Below, piece by piece: positions 34,651 to 43,831 of a stretch of DNA of 64,000 bases. The position numbers and the translations under genes were made by a program. The number at the start of each line of letters is the position of its first letter. The stretch's first letter is position 1. The stretch comes from Streptomyces venezuelae (GTDB taxonomy: Bacteria; Actinomycetota; Actinomycetes; Streptomycetales; Streptomycetaceae). The notes below the pieces were generated by a model. It did no database searches. It was not told where the DNA came from and saw only the letters and a list, made by a program, of their open reading frames with translations. Location: the NCBI RefSeq assembly GCF_008642375.1, contig NZ_CP029194.1, positions 2,604,001 to 2,668,000 on the forward strand, read 5' to 3'.

Positions 34651-36862
34651 CGTCGTTCTCCTTCTCGACCGCCGTCACACGTTGCCCTGGGATCTTCGCA
34701 CGGGCGTCCGCGGCGGCGCGGCTCTCGGGCGGCTCGATGCTGATCCTGGGCAGGATCCGGTCGAGCCGCTTCGGCAGCCACCAGTTCGCGCCGCCGAGCA
34801 TGTGCATGAGGGCGGGGACGAGGAGGGTGCGCAGGACGAAGGCGTCGAGGGCGACGGCCGAGGCGAGCGCGATGCCGAACATCGCGATGACCCGGTCGCC
34901 GGAGAGGACGAAGGCGAGGAAGACCGCGATCATGATGACGGCCGCGGAGTTGATCACCCGGCTGGTCTCGGCGAGGCCGACCCGGACCGCCCGCCGGTTG
35001 TCACCGGTCTCCAGCCACTCCTCGTACATCCGGCTGACCAGGAAGACCTGGTAGTCCATGGAGAGCCCGAAGAGGACGGAGACCATGATCACGGGAAGGA
35101 AGGGTTCGATCGGTCCCGCGCTGCCGAGGCCGAGGAGCTCGCTCCCCCAGCCCCACTGGAAGATCGCCACGACGATGCCGAAGGCCGCGGCGACGGCGGC
35201 GACGTTCATGGCGGCGGCCTTGAGCGGGATGCCGATCGAGCGGAAGGCAAGCAGGAGCAGCAGGCAGCCGAGGGCGATGACGACGCCGATGAAGAGCGGC
35301 AGCTTGCCGACGATGATCTCGGCGAAGTCGTCGTAGGAGGCGGTGACGCCGCCGACGTGCACGTCCAGGGAGGTGCCGGCCTCGGCCTTCGGGAGGACGT
35401 CCGTGCGGAGCCGGTCGACGAGCTCGCTGGTCGCCTTGGACTGGGGCGAGGAGTCGGGGACGACGGTGAGGACGGCGGTGTCGCCGGAGCTGTTGTACGT
35501 GACCGGGGAGACGGACGCGACGCCCTTGGTGGCGGACAGGGCGGCCGGCAGCTGGTCGAGGGCGACCCGGTCGTCGGCGCCGTCGAGCCCGGCGACGAGG
35601 GTGAGGGGGCCGTTGACGCCGGGCCCGAAGCCCTCGGCGATCAGGTCGTACGCCTGCCGGGTGGTCGCGGTGGCCGGGCCGTTGCCCTGGTCGGAGGTGC
35701 CGAGGTGGAGCGAGAGCGTGGGCAGCGCGAGGACGCCCATGACGACGGCGGCGACGGCCCCGAGGAGCTTGGGGTGGCGCTCGACGAAGGCGGACCAGCG
35801 GGCGGCGAAGCCGGTGGGGAGCTCGAGCTGCGGCCCGTGCTCGGCGAGGGCCCGCCGTTCGCGCCGGGAGAGGGCGCGCATGCCGATGAGCGAGAGCAGC
35901 GCGGGCAGCAGGGTGACGGAGGCGGCGACCGTGAGGACGACGGTGAGGGAGGCGGCGATGGCGACGCCGTTGAGGAAGCTGAGCCGCAGGATCAGCATGC
36001 CGAGCAGCGCGATGCAGACGGTGGCTCCGGCGAAGACGACGGCGCGGCCGGTGGTGGCGACGGCGATCTCGGCGGCCTCGGGCACGGGGAGCCCGCGTTT
36101 CAGGCCCTTCCGGTGCCGGGTGACGATGAAGAGCGCGTAGTCGATGCCGACCCCGAGGCCGACGAGCATGCCCAGCATGGGTGCGAAGTCGGCGACGGTC
36201 ATCAGGTGGCCGAGGAGGACGATCCCGGAGTACGCGATGCCGACGCTGACCAGCGCGGTCGCGATGGGGAGCACGGAGGCGGCGAGCGAGCCGAAGGCGA
36301 GGAAGAGGACGACGGCCGCGACGGCGACGCCGACGACCTCGGCGATGTGGCCGCCGGGGGCCTCGGTGAGGGCGACGGCGGTGCCGCCGAGCTCGACCTG
36401 GAGGTCGTCGGAGGCGACGGCCTTCGCGGTGTCGACGAGGGCCTGGGCCTGGGCCTCGGGGATGTCGTCGGCCTGCGCGTCGAAGGTGACGGTGGCGTAG
36501 GCGGTGTGCCCGTCCTCGCTGATCTGGCCGGCCGCGTCCCCGTACGGGGAGGTGACGGCGGCGACCCCGGGGAGCTCGGCGGCCTTGTCGAGCATCGCGG
36601 TCGTCCGCTGCTCGACGGCGTCGGCGCGGACGCTGCCCTGCTCGGTGTGCCAGACGATGGTGCCGCTGTCGCCGCCGAGGCCCTGGAAGCCGCGGTCGAG
36701 GAGGGCGGTGGCCCGGCCCGACTCGGTGCCGGGGACCTCGTAGTCGTTGGAGTACGCGCTGCCGGCGAGAACCGCGCCGGTGCCGACCCCGCCGAGCGCG
36801 AGAAGCCAGAGGAGGACGACGACGAGACGGTGCCGGATGCACCATCGGGCGATGGCTGCCAA
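34628..36862 (-). CDS. MMPL/RND-family transporter
   Basis: A 744-aa RND-type membrane protein of the MMPL family, which exports lipids, siderophores or drugs using the proton gradient. It shows the expected two halves, each with one membrane segment, a large outer loop and five more segments. Family motifs include GLGVGIDYALFIVTRHRKGL in the first half and LFGLSMDYQVFLVSRMYEEW in the second. The TTG at 36862 has GGGAG 9 bases upstream and leaves LAAIARWCIRHRLVVVLLW as the start; a Met at 36922 opens a longer form without a ribosome site. A palindrome at 36949-36964 lies upstream. The coupled downstream gene is a GNAT. Confidence 0.9.
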   Translation of the reverse strand: MAAIARWCIRHRLVVVLLWLLALGGVGTGAVLAGSAYSNDYEVPGTESGRATALLDRGFQGLGGDSGTIVWHTEQGSVRADAVEQRTTAMLDKAAELPGVAAVTSPYGDAAGQISEDGHTAYATVTFDAQADDIPEAQAQALVDTAKAVASDDLQVELGGTAVALTEAPGGHIAEVVGVAVAAVVLFLAFGSLAASVLPIATALVSVGIAYSGIVLLGHLMTVADFAPMLGMLVGLGVGIDYALFIVTRHRKGLKRGLPVPEAAEIAVATTGRAVVFAGATVCIALLGMLILRLSFLNGVAIAASLTVVLTVAASVTLLPALLSLIGMRALSRRERRALAEHGPQLELPTGFAARWSAFVERHPKLLGAVAAVVMGVLALPTLSLHLGTSDQGNGPATATTRQAYDLIAEGFGPGVNGPLTLVAGLDGADDRVALDQLPAALSATKGVASVSPVTYNSSGDTAVLTVVPDSSPQSKATSELVDRLRTDVLPKAEAGTSLDVHVGGVTASYDDFAEIIVGKLPLFIGVVIALGCLLLLLAFRSIGIPLKAAAMNVAAVAAAFGIVVAIFQWGWGSELLGLGSAGPIEPFLPVIMVSVLFGLSMDYQVFLVSRMYEEWLETGDNRRAVRVGLAETSRVINSAAVIMIAVFLAFVLSGDRVIAMFGIALASAVALDAFVLRTLLVPALMHMLGGANWWLPKRLDRILPRISIEPPESRAAADARAKIPGQRVTAVEKENDDVRDIAG

Positions 36863-36948
36863 GTGACGTGCTCCCTGGGTGGTTCGTGGATCTTGCACGG
36901 GAGCGGCCCGAGAAGAACGCATGACCTAATTGCGCCCACTCTTGCAGC

Positions 36949-36964
36949 CAAACGTGATCGTTTG
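36949..36964. promoter_or_regulatory. 16-bp palindrome upstream of MMPL gene
   Basis: CAAACG-TGAT-CGTTTG has perfect 6-bp arms around TGAT, 87 bases upstream of the TTG start. Its size and symmetry suit a TetR or similar repressor that controls efflux genes. A shared half, CAAACGTGAT, also occurs upstream of the peptide-transporter operon near 63043. Confidence 0.45.
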
Positions 36965-36988
36965 CCCCTTTCGTGTCGATGCTCACAG

Positions 36989-37033
36989 CCGTGCGTGGGG
37001 GTTCGGGACCGAGGTCCTGACCCCCGCGCACGG
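36989..37033 (-). terminator. Terminator after phospholipase gene
   Basis: CCGTGCGTGGGGG at 36989-37001 pairs with CCCCCGCGCACGG at 37021-37033 with one T-G wobble, and the loop itself can form GGACC/GGTCC. It begins 26 bases past the phospholipase stop codon. Confidence 0.8.
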
Positions 37034-37059
37034 AGGGGAACCGACCGGAGACGCTGCGG

Positions 37060-39162
37060 TCATCCGGAGACGCTGGGGCGCCCGTTCTCGATGTGACCCA
37101 TGAGGCGGCGGCGGAAGCCACCGGGCGCGGTGACCTCGACGTCGTACCAGCCGTGCGCGTCGGCGGCCGAGTGCACGACCGTACGGGTCTTCCCGGGCTT
37201 CACCCTGACCGTGCGGGTCCAGTCGGCGAGGTCGCGCTCGTCGACGTATCCGAGCGGCCGGACGGTGAAGGCGAGCGGGGCCGTGCCCGTGTTCCGCACG
37301 GTGAGGTGCAGGTCACGGTCGTGGTGGTCGAGGCGGGTGGCGAGCTCGGCGCCGCCGGCCGCGGGGCCCTCGAACTCCCGGCGGAAGCCGTTCGGGCCGG
37401 TGATCGTGAAGCGGTAATGATCACCCGTAACGGGGACGGTCCACTCCCCCGTCCCCCTGACGTCCCGGTGCTGCGGGACGGCGAACTCGCCCGCGTACGG
37501 GTAGAGGGCGAAGTGCGCGCTCGCCCTGCCGGTGTTGCGCAGGGCCACGGTCACGGCACCGGGCGCGACGGTCGCGGAGGCGTCCGGCTGGTACGGCAGG
37601 GGCCGGGCCGGGCGGGTGCCGGGCTCCTGGACCGGCATCTGCTGGACTGCCGGGGGCTGCGGCCGCCAGCGGCCGGTGAAGGGCGGGATCGGGCCGGGCT
37701 GCTCCACGGGCGGCTGCCGGCGGCCGCGCTTGAAGTCGAAGGCGGAGGTGAGGTCGCCGGTGACGGCCCGGCGCCAGGGCGTGATGTTGGGCTCGGCGAT
37801 GCCGGTCAGCTTCTCCAGGAAGCGGATCACGGAGGTGTGGTCGAAGGTCTCGGAGCAGACGTAGCCGCCGACGGACCAGGGGGAGACGACGAGCAGCGGG
37901 ACGCGGATGCCGAGTCCGGTGGGCTGCCCCTTCCAGCGCTCGTCCGTGTTCTCGGCGGGCGGGACCGGAGGCGGCACGTGGTCGAAGAAGCCGTCGTTCT
38001 CGTCGTAGTTGATCAGGACGACGGTGTGGCGCCAGACGTCCGGGTGCGAGCCGAGGGCGTCGAGCACCTTGTAGACGAGGCTCGCGGAGGCGATCGGCGA
38101 GGAGGAACCGGGGTGCTCCGAGTCGATCGCGGAGGGCACGAGGTAGGAGACCTCGGGGAGCGTGCCGGCGGCGATGTCGGCGCGGAAGGCGTCGGCGAGG
38201 GTGCCGCTCTCGACCCGGCGCAGTCCGCGCTCGAAGAGGGAGCGCTCGCCCTCGGTGAGCGTCGCGACGCCCTCCTCCAGGAGCCCGAGGAGGCGGGTCC
38301 GCTCGGAGGGGTCCCCGGTGTCGCGGACCGCGGCGTAGAAGGACTCCATGAAGGTGTGCCCGCCAGTGGGCGCGAGCGCCTTCCGGGCGATCTTCTTGAA
38401 GGTGGTGAAGAACTCGATGTTGTTGTCGGTGAAGTTCTCCCACTCCGTGTACGTCTTCCAGCTCCGCCCGGCGGCTTCGAGCCGCTCGGCGTAGGTGGGC
38501 CAGCCGTAGCCGGGGTGGGTGCCCTCGGCGTACGCGGCGTTGGTGACGGCGCGGGTGCCGTCGGCCTCGAAGCCGGTCCAGCCGGACCAGAGGTGGTTGC
38601 GGTTCGGGCTCGTCGAGGTGTGGACGGACGAGTGGTAGGCGTCGCAGATGGTGAAGGTGTCGGCGAGCTCGTAGTGCAGGGGGATGTCGCGCCGGTCGTA
38701 GTACGCCATGGTGGCGGCCGTCTTGGCCGAGACCCAGCCGTCCATCCAGCCGCCGCGCCAGGCCTTGCCGCCGCCGCTCCAGGAGTGGTCGAGGTCGCCG
38801 ATGTACTGGAGGTCCTTCTGCTGCGTCTCGGCGGCGCCGCGGATCGGGAACGGCAGCACGGTCCTGCCGAGCGCGGCGGGCTGCTCGAACACCGGCTTTC
38901 CGGAAGGCAGCTCGATGGCGTTGCGGTCGCCGAATCCCCGGACACCGCGGAGGGTGCCGAAGTAATGGTCGAAGGAACGGTTCTCCTGCATGAGGATCAC
39001 CACGTGCCGCACCGCCTCCATGCCGCCGGCCGGGGGCTCCGCGGCCATCGCCGCCTGCAGGGACGGCGGCAGCAACGAGCCGGCCGCGGCGACACCGAAG
39101 GCGCCGCCGCCCAGCGCGAGGAGCCTTCTGCGGGACAGCTCGGGAGACTTCTCGGATGACAA
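37060..39162 (-). CDS. Tat-exported phospholipase C (phosphoesterase family)
   Basis: A 700-aa secreted enzyme of the non-hemolytic phospholipase C/acid phosphatase superfamily (PF04185), which hydrolyses phosphatidylcholine-type lipids. The TTG at 39162 follows GGAGG and gives LSSEKSPELSRRRLLALGGG, a twin-arginine signal. The catalytic core starts VVILMQENRSFDHYFGTLRGV and includes NHLWSGWTGFEADG, INYDENDGFFDHVPPP and FDHTSVIRFLEKLTG. Two C-terminal beta domains (about 540-620 and 625-695) match the paired domain of this enzyme class. Phosphate scavenging or envelope lipid turnover is likely. An inverted repeat CCAATGG/CCATTGG lies 21-46 bases upstream of the start. Confidence 0.92.
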   Translation of the reverse strand: MSSEKSPELSRRRLLALGGGAFGVAAAGSLLPPSLQAAMAAEPPAGGMEAVRHVVILMQENRSFDHYFGTLRGVRGFGDRNAIELPSGKPVFEQPAALGRTVLPFPIRGAAETQQKDLQYIGDLDHSWSGGGKAWRGGWMDGWVSAKTAATMAYYDRRDIPLHYELADTFTICDAYHSSVHTSTSPNRNHLWSGWTGFEADGTRAVTNAAYAEGTHPGYGWPTYAERLEAAGRSWKTYTEWENFTDNNIEFFTTFKKIARKALAPTGGHTFMESFYAAVRDTGDPSERTRLLGLLEEGVATLTEGERSLFERGLRRVESGTLADAFRADIAAGTLPEVSYLVPSAIDSEHPGSSSPIASASLVYKVLDALGSHPDVWRHTVVLINYDENDGFFDHVPPPVPPAENTDERWKGQPTGLGIRVPLLVVSPWSVGGYVCSETFDHTSVIRFLEKLTGIAEPNITPWRRAVTGDLTSAFDFKRGRRQPPVEQPGPIPPFTGRWRPQPPAVQQMPVQEPGTRPARPLPYQPDASATVAPGAVTVALRNTGRASAHFALYPYAGEFAVPQHRDVRGTGEWTVPVTGDHYRFTITGPNGFRREFEGPAAGGAELATRLDHHDRDLHLTVRNTGTAPLAFTVRPLGYVDERDLADWTRTVRVKPGKTRTVVHSAADAHGWYDVEVTAPGGFRRRLMGHIENGRPSVSG

Positions 39163-39471
39163 GACCGACCTCCAGTCGACGGCCAATGGTTCGCCTTCGA
39201 GCCATTGGTGGTACGACGGGGACGGTAGTGAGCCGGGATGACACAGAGAAGACCCGGCGAGGGCGCGGCGATGAACGTCCAAGGGAACGGAACGGGAGTC
39301 CAAGTGCTTTCCGGCCGCCCGGCGAGGGCGAGCACGGACGGCTCCCGCCCCGGCGCCCGAGGTCGGAGAGCCGGGGCGGCTTCGGGAACGAGCCATATCT
39401 GATGGAGCGTTGGCTTCCTTCTCGGGGGACTGCCAGCCTTTCCGGGTCGTCGAACCTCACCTGGAGGACTC
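39163..39471. other. Divergent intergenic region, phospholipase C and lectin
   Basis: This 309-bp region holds the upstream sequences of two divergent secreted-protein genes. The only clear structure is the inverted repeat CCAATGG (39183-39189) and CCATTGG (39202-39208) near the phospholipase start. I see no further gene and no convincing promoter hexamers. Confidence 0.5.
39183..39208. promoter_or_regulatory. Inverted repeat upstream of phospholipase gene
   Basis: CCAATGG and CCATTGG, 12 bp apart, have exact 7-bp complementarity, with the inner TTCG/CGAG nearly symmetrical. It could be a repressor site or a 5' hairpin in the phospholipase transcript. Confidence 0.4.
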
Positions 39472-40104
39472 GTGAACACCCGACTGATCGCTCGATCGCT
39501 CGCCCGCCCCGCCCTCGCGCTCGCCGCCGCGGCGGCCCTGCTCCTGGGCTCCGGTGCGACAGGCTCCGCCGCCGAGCCGAAGGCCCCGGTCCCCGTCGAC
39601 GTCAGGCCCGGCGCCGTCGGCAAGTCCGTTCCGCGTGCCGGGGGCGACCCCGCGTCCGTCGCACCCCTCGGCGTCAACGCCTTCGGCTGGCTCAAGAACG
39701 CCAACTCCGGCCGCTGCCTGGCCGTCCCCGGTGGCAGCCACCAGCCCGCCGAGGGGCTGATCCAGTGGGGCTGCGACAGTTGGGCCGACCACTACTGGGA
39801 CATCCGCCACGAGGTCACCACCGGCGACGGTCGGCGCTGGTACTCCGTCCGGAACATGAACAGCGGCATGTGCTTGTCGGTCGACGCCGCCAGTACCGCC
39901 GACTACGCCCGCGCCACCCAGTACCCCTGCGGCCTGTACGTGGACCAGTACTGGACCCTGCGCTACGACAGCGCCAAGCAGGCCAACCAGTTCGTGAACT
40001 GGAACAGCGGCAAGTGCCTCGCCGTCCTGAACGGCAGCAAGAACGACGGGGCCGCCGTCATCCAGTTCGGCTGCGGCGGCTGGCTCGACCACTTCTGGAA
40101 GTGA
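39472..40104 (+). CDS. Secreted ricin-type lectin-domain protein
   Basis: A 210-aa protein with a signal peptide (LALAAAAALLLGSGATGSAA, cleavage near residue 33) and one C-terminal beta-trefoil lectin domain from about residue 70. Three repeats are visible, each with a Cys-Leu-x-Val core and a W motif: SGRCLAVPGGSH with DHYWDI, SGMCLSVDAAS with DQYWTL, and SGKCLAVLNGSKN with DHFWK. No catalytic domain is attached, so it is probably a sugar-binding protein outside the cell. The GTG at 39472 follows GGAGGA. It is divergent from the phospholipase gene and ends at a strong terminator. Confidence 0.85.
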   Translation: MNTRLIARSLARPALALAAAAALLLGSGATGSAAEPKAPVPVDVRPGAVGKSVPRAGGDPASVAPLGVNAFGWLKNANSGRCLAVPGGSHQPAEGLIQWGCDSWADHYWDIRHEVTTGDGRRWYSVRNMNSGMCLSVDAASTADYARATQYPCGLYVDQYWTLRYDSAKQANQFVNWNSGKCLAVLNGSKNDGAAVIQFGCGGWLDHFWK

Positions 40105-40110
40105 GCAGGA

Positions 40111-40145
40111 CGGTGCCCCGGGTCCTCTCGGAACCCGGGGCACCG
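40111..40145. terminator. Bidirectional terminator between lectin and gatB
   Basis: CGGTGCCCCGGGT at 40111-40123 and ACCCGGGGCACCG at 40133-40145 form a perfect 13-bp stem with a nine-base loop between convergent genes. Confidence 0.9.
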
Positions 40146-40168
40146 CCGTCGTACGGAAGGGGCGGGGA

Positions 40169-41680
40169 TCAGCCCTCGCTGACGCCCAGCTTCTCCAGGA
40201 TCAGGTCCTTGACCTTCGCCGCGTCCGCCTGGCCGCGGGTGGCCTTCATGACCGCGCCGACCAGGGCGCCGACCGCGGCGACCTTGCCGCCGCGGATCTT
40301 GTCGGCGATGCCCGCGTTGCCCGCGATGGCCTCGTCGACCGCCGTGCCGAGCGCGCCGTCGTCGGAGACGACCTTCAGACCGCGCTTCTCGACGACCTCG
40401 TCCGGGGTGCCCTCGCCGGCGAGGACGCCCTCGATGACCTGACGGGCCAGCTTGTCGTTCAGATCACCGGCGGAGACCAGGGCGGAGACCCGGGCCACGT
40501 CCGACGGGGTGATCGCCAGCTCCTCCAGCGAGACACCCTGCTCGTTGGCGTTACGGGCGAGCTCGCCCATCCACCACTTGCGGGCCGAGGCCGAGTCCGC
40601 GCCCGCCTCGATCGTGGCGACGATCGAGTCGACCGCGCCCGCGTTCAGGATGGACTGCATGTCCAGCTCGGACACGCCCCACTCCTCGCGCAGGCGGTTG
40701 CGGCGCACCCGCGGCAGCTCGGGCAGACCGGCACGCAGCTCCTCGACCCACGCGCGGGCCGGGGCGACGGGGACGAGGTCGGGCTCCGGGAAGTACCGGT
40801 AGTCCTCGGCGTTGTCCTTGATACGGCCGGAGGTGGTGGAGCCGTCGTCCTCGTGGAAGTGACGGGTCTCCTGCACGATCGTGCCACCGGAGGTGAGCAC
40901 GGCCGCGTGGCGCTGGATCTCGAAGCGCGCCGCACGCTCGACCGAACGGAGCGAGTTGACGTTCTTCGTCTCCGAGCGGGTGCCGAAGGTCTTGGTGCCG
41001 TTCGGGCGCAGCGACAGGTTCACGTCGCAGCGCATCTGGCCCTTGTCCATGCGCGCCTCGGAGACGCCCAGGGCGCGGATCAGCTCGCGCAGCTCGGCGA
41101 CGTACGCCTTGGCGACCTCGGGGGCCCGCTCGCCGGCGCCCTCGATCGGCTTGGTGACGATCTCGATGAGCGGGATGCCGGCGCGGTTGTAGTCGAGCAG
41201 CGAGTGCGAGGCGCCGTGGATGCGGCCGGTCGCGCCACCGATGTGGGTGGACTTGCCGGTGTCCTCCTCCATGTGGGCGCGCTCGATCTCCACGCGGAAG
41301 ATCTCGCCGTCCTCCAGCTGGACGTCCAGGTAGCCGTTGAAGGCGATCGGCTCGTCGTACTGGGAGGTCTGGAAGTTCTTCGGCATGTCCGGATAGAAGT
41401 AGTTCTTCCGGGCGAAGCGGCACCACTCGGCGATCTCGCAGTTCAGCGCGAGGCCGATCTTGATCGCGGACTCGACGCCGATCGCGTTGACCACCGGCAG
41501 CGAGCCGGGCAGGCCGAGGCAGGTCGGGCAGGTCTGCGAGTTCGGCTCGGCGCCCAGCTCGGTCGAGCAGCCGCAGAACATCTTCGTCTTGGTGCCGAGC
41601 TCGACATGGACCTCCAGGCCCATGACGGGGTCGAACGCCGCGAGGGCCGCGTCGTACGACAGCAGTTCAGTGACAGTCAC
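40169..41680 (-). CDS. gatB: Aspartyl/glutamyl-tRNA amidotransferase subunit B
   Basis: A 503-aa GatB, which binds the mischarged tRNA, activates the Glu or Asp side chain with ATP and passes it ammonia from GatA. The core shows [59 protein letters not shown] and [12 protein letters not shown]. The C-terminal YqeY-like helical domain ([18 protein letters not shown] to LGVSEG) contacts the tRNA. It is the last gene of gatC-gatA-small protein-gatB. Streptomycetes lack glutaminyl-tRNA synthetase, so the complex is expected to be essential for Gln-tRNA. Confidence 0.97.
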   Translation of the reverse strand: MTVTELLSYDAALAAFDPVMGLEVHVELGTKTKMFCGCSTELGAEPNSQTCPTCLGLPGSLPVVNAIGVESAIKIGLALNCEIAEWCRFARKNYFYPDMPKNFQTSQYDEPIAFNGYLDVQLEDGEIFRVEIERAHMEEDTGKSTHIGGATGRIHGASHSLLDYNRAGIPLIEIVTKPIEGAGERAPEVAKAYVAELRELIRALGVSEARMDKGQMRCDVNLSLRPNGTKTFGTRSETKNVNSLRSVERAARFEIQRHAAVLTSGGTIVQETRHFHEDDGSTTSGRIKDNAEDYRYFPEPDLVPVAPARAWVEELRAGLPELPRVRRNRLREEWGVSELDMQSILNAGAVDSIVATIEAGADSASARKWWMGELARNANEQGVSLEELAITPSDVARVSALVSAGDLNDKLARQVIEGVLAGEGTPDEVVEKRGLKVVSDDGALGTAVDEAIAGNAGIADKIRGGKVAAVGALVGAVMKATRGQADAAKVKDLILEKLGVSEG

Positions 41681-41696
41681 GGTGAGACTTTCCCTC

Positions 41697-41939
41697 TCAG
41701 CCCAGCAGGACGTCGTCGTCGCCCAGGCGCTTGAGCTCCCGGTAGAGGATCGCCAGGCCGGTAACGATGGCGGCGGCGGACACGGCGGAGTCGATCAGCC
41801 GCAGCATGTCGTTGTCGTTGCGGGCCAGCTTGGCCTGCTTCGCGACGCTGACGGCGCCGAACGCGGTGGTCGCCAGCGAGACGTAGATGCCGGTCTTCGA
41901 CTTCTTGAAGTTCTTGGCCTTCTTTGCCATGGCACTCAC
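41697..41939 (-). CDS. Small membrane protein inside the gatCAB operon
   Basis: An 80-aa protein (77 if the ATG at 41930 is used) with a Lys-rich start [14 protein letters not shown], then two short hydrophobic helices ([17 protein letters not shown] and [18 protein letters not shown]). The C-terminal tail is acidic. Its GTG overlaps the gatA stop (GTGA at 41939), and it ends 16 bp before the gatB start, so it is embedded and probably translationally coupled. I recall an unnamed small gene at this place in other streptomycetes but know no function. It might anchor or tune the amidotransferase, or be unrelated. Confidence 0.75.
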   Translation of the reverse strand: MSAMAKKAKNFKKSKTGIYVSLATTAFGAVSVAKQAKLARNDNDMLRLIDSAVSAAAIVTGLAILYRELKRLGDDDVLLG

Positions 41940-43435
41940 AGCGACGGAGCCTCCTCAAGCAGCGGGTGCCCCCACTTTTCCACGAAGGCGGCCTCGACGG
42001 CGGCGCCGACCTTGTACAGCCGGTCGTCCTTCATGGCGGGAGCGATGATCTGCAGGCCGACCGGCAGACCGTCCTCGGGCGCGAGGCCGCAGGGCAGCGA
42101 CATCGCGGCGTTGCCGGCCAGGTTGGTCGGGATGGTGCACAGGTCCGCGAGGTACATCGCCATCGGGTCGTCGGCGCGCTCGCCGATCGGGAAGGCGGTG
42201 GTGGGGGTCGTCGGGGAGACGATCACGTCCACCTCCTCGAAGGCCTTCTCGAACTCGCGGGTGATGAGGGTCCGGACCTTCTGGGCCGAGCCGTAGTACG
42301 CGTCGTAGTAGCCGGAGCTCAGCGCGTACGTACCGAGGATGATGCGGCGCTTGACCTCGTCGCCGAAGCCGGCCTCACGGGTGAGGGCGGTGACGTCCTC
42401 GGCGGACCGCGTGCCGTCGTCGCCGACCCGCAGGCCGTAGCGCATGGCGTCGAAGCGGGCCAGGTTCGAGGAGCACTCGGACGGCGCGATCAGGTAGTAC
42501 GCCGACAGGGCGAGGTCGAAGGTCGGGCAGTCCAGCTCGACGATCTCGGCGCCCAGCGACTTGAGCAGCTCGACGGACTCGTCGAAGCGCTGCACGACAC
42601 CGGCCTGGTAGCCCTCGCCGCGGAACTGCTTGACGACGCCGACGCGCATGCCGGCGACCGAGCCGTTCCGGGCGGCCTCGACGACCGGCGGGACCGGGGC
42701 GTCGATGGAGGTCGAGTCGAGCGGGTCGTGCCCGGCGATCGCCTCGTGCAGGAGGGCCGCGTCCAGGACCGTACGGGCGCAGGGGCCGCCCTGGTCGAGG
42801 GAGGAGGAGAAGGCCACCATGCCGAAGCGGGAGACGCCGCCGTAGGTCGGCTTGACGCCGACGGTGCCGGTGACGGCGGCGGGCTGGCGGATGGAACCGC
42901 CGGTGTCCGTGCCGATGGCGAGAGGGGCCTCGTACGCGGCGAGGGCGGCGGACGAGCCACCGCCGGAGCCGCCGGGGATCCGGGTCAGGTCCCAGGGGTT
43001 GCCGGTCGGACCGTAGGCGGAGTTCTCCGTGGAGGAGCCCATCGCGAACTCGTCCATGTTGGTCTTGCCGAGGATGACGACGTCGGCGGCCTTGAGGTTC
43101 TTGACCAGGGTCGCGTCGTACGGCGGGATCCAGCCCTCGAGGATCTTCGAGCCCACGGTCGTCGGCATGCCGACGGTGGTGAAGATGTCCTTGAGCGCGA
43201 GCGGGACGCCGGCCAGCGGGCCGAGCTTCTCGCCGCGGGCGCGCTTCTCGTCGACGGCGCGCGCCTGCGCGAGAGCGCCCTCGCGGTCGACGTGCAGGAA
43301 GGCGTGGACCTTCTCGTCGACGGCCTCGATACGGGCGAGGTGGGCCTCGGTCACCTCGACGGCGGTGAGCTCGCCGGCGGCGATCTTCCCGGCGATCTCG
43401 GCGGCCGTGAGCTTGATGATGATGTTGTCCGTCAT
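41936..43435 (-). CDS. gatA: Aspartyl/glutamyl-tRNA amidotransferase subunit A
   Basis: A 499-aa amidase-signature enzyme that releases ammonia from glutamine for GatB. The Ser-cisSer-Lys triad is in place: Lys in [10 protein letters not shown], the Gly/Ser-rich [13 protein letters not shown], and the nucleophile in [12 protein letters not shown]. Other motifs are [20 protein letters not shown] and [10 protein letters not shown]. The ATG at 43435 lies 6 bp after the gatC stop. Full length and well conserved. Confidence 0.97.
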   Translation of the reverse strand: MTDNIIIKLTAAEIAGKIAAGELTAVEVTEAHLARIEAVDEKVHAFLHVDREGALAQARAVDEKRARGEKLGPLAGVPLALKDIFTTVGMPTTVGSKILEGWIPPYDATLVKNLKAADVVILGKTNMDEFAMGSSTENSAYGPTGNPWDLTRIPGGSGGGSSAALAAYEAPLAIGTDTGGSIRQPAAVTGTVGVKPTYGGVSRFGMVAFSSSLDQGGPCARTVLDAALLHEAIAGHDPLDSTSIDAPVPPVVEAARNGSVAGMRVGVVKQFRGEGYQAGVVQRFDESVELLKSLGAEIVELDCPTFDLALSAYYLIAPSECSSNLARFDAMRYGLRVGDDGTRSAEDVTALTREAGFGDEVKRRIILGTYALSSGYYDAYYGSAQKVRTLITREFEKAFEEVDVIVSPTTPTTAFPIGERADDPMAMYLADLCTIPTNLAGNAAMSLPCGLAPEDGLPVGLQIIAPAMKDDRLYKVGAAVEAAFVEKWGHPLLEEAPSL

Positions 43436-43441
43436 GACTTC

Positions 43442-43738
43442 TTAGTCCTCCCCCAGGATCTGCGGCACCTTGAAACGCTGCTGCTCCTGGGCCGGGGCGC
43501 CGGAGAGCGCCTGCTCAGGGGTGAGCGACGGACGGACCTCGTCCGCGCGCATGACATTGGTCAGCGGCAGCGGGTGGGAGGTCGGCGGAACGTCTTGGTC
43601 GGCGACCTCGGAGACGCGGGCGACCGCGCCGATGATGTCGTCGAGCTGGCCGGCGAAGTGATCGAGTTCTTCGCCCTTCAGCTCCAGACGCGCCAGCCGG
43701 GCGAGGTGGGCGACCTCCTCGCGCGTGATGCCAGGCAT
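43442..43738 (-). CDS. gatC: Aspartyl/glutamyl-tRNA amidotransferase subunit C
   Basis: A 98-aa GatC that stabilises GatA and GatB by wrapping between them. It begins [20 protein letters not shown] and carries the family stretches [18 protein letters not shown] and [18 protein letters not shown] use Met at 43738 because it matches the normal family start; four further codons upstream are open. It is the first gene of the operon. Confidence 0.95.
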   Translation of the reverse strand: MPGITREEVAHLARLARLELKGEELDHFAGQLDDIIGAVARVSEVADQDVPPTSHPLPLTNVMRADEVRPSLTPEQALSGAPAQEQQRFKVPQILGED

Positions 43739-43831
43739 GCGGTTCCTCACGGGGTGAGCTTGATGGTTTGGTCCATCCTATGGGGCCGGTGCCGCTCCCC
43801 GTGAAACGGTCGGCCCGGGGCGTGACACGTC

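Noticed and set aside
34738..35054. Small plus-strand frames within MMPL
   Set aside because: Shadow frames with no start signal and Arg/Thr-biased composition.
34445..37096. 883-codon plus-strand frame across the MMPL gene
   Set aside because: Mostly Asp/Glu/Gly/Arg repeats without a recognisable domain; the opposite strand encodes a full MMPL transporter.
39183..39210. PhoP box before phospholipase C
   Set aside because: GTTCGCC resembles one unit of the GTTCACC direct repeat, but no second unit at 11-bp spacing is present.
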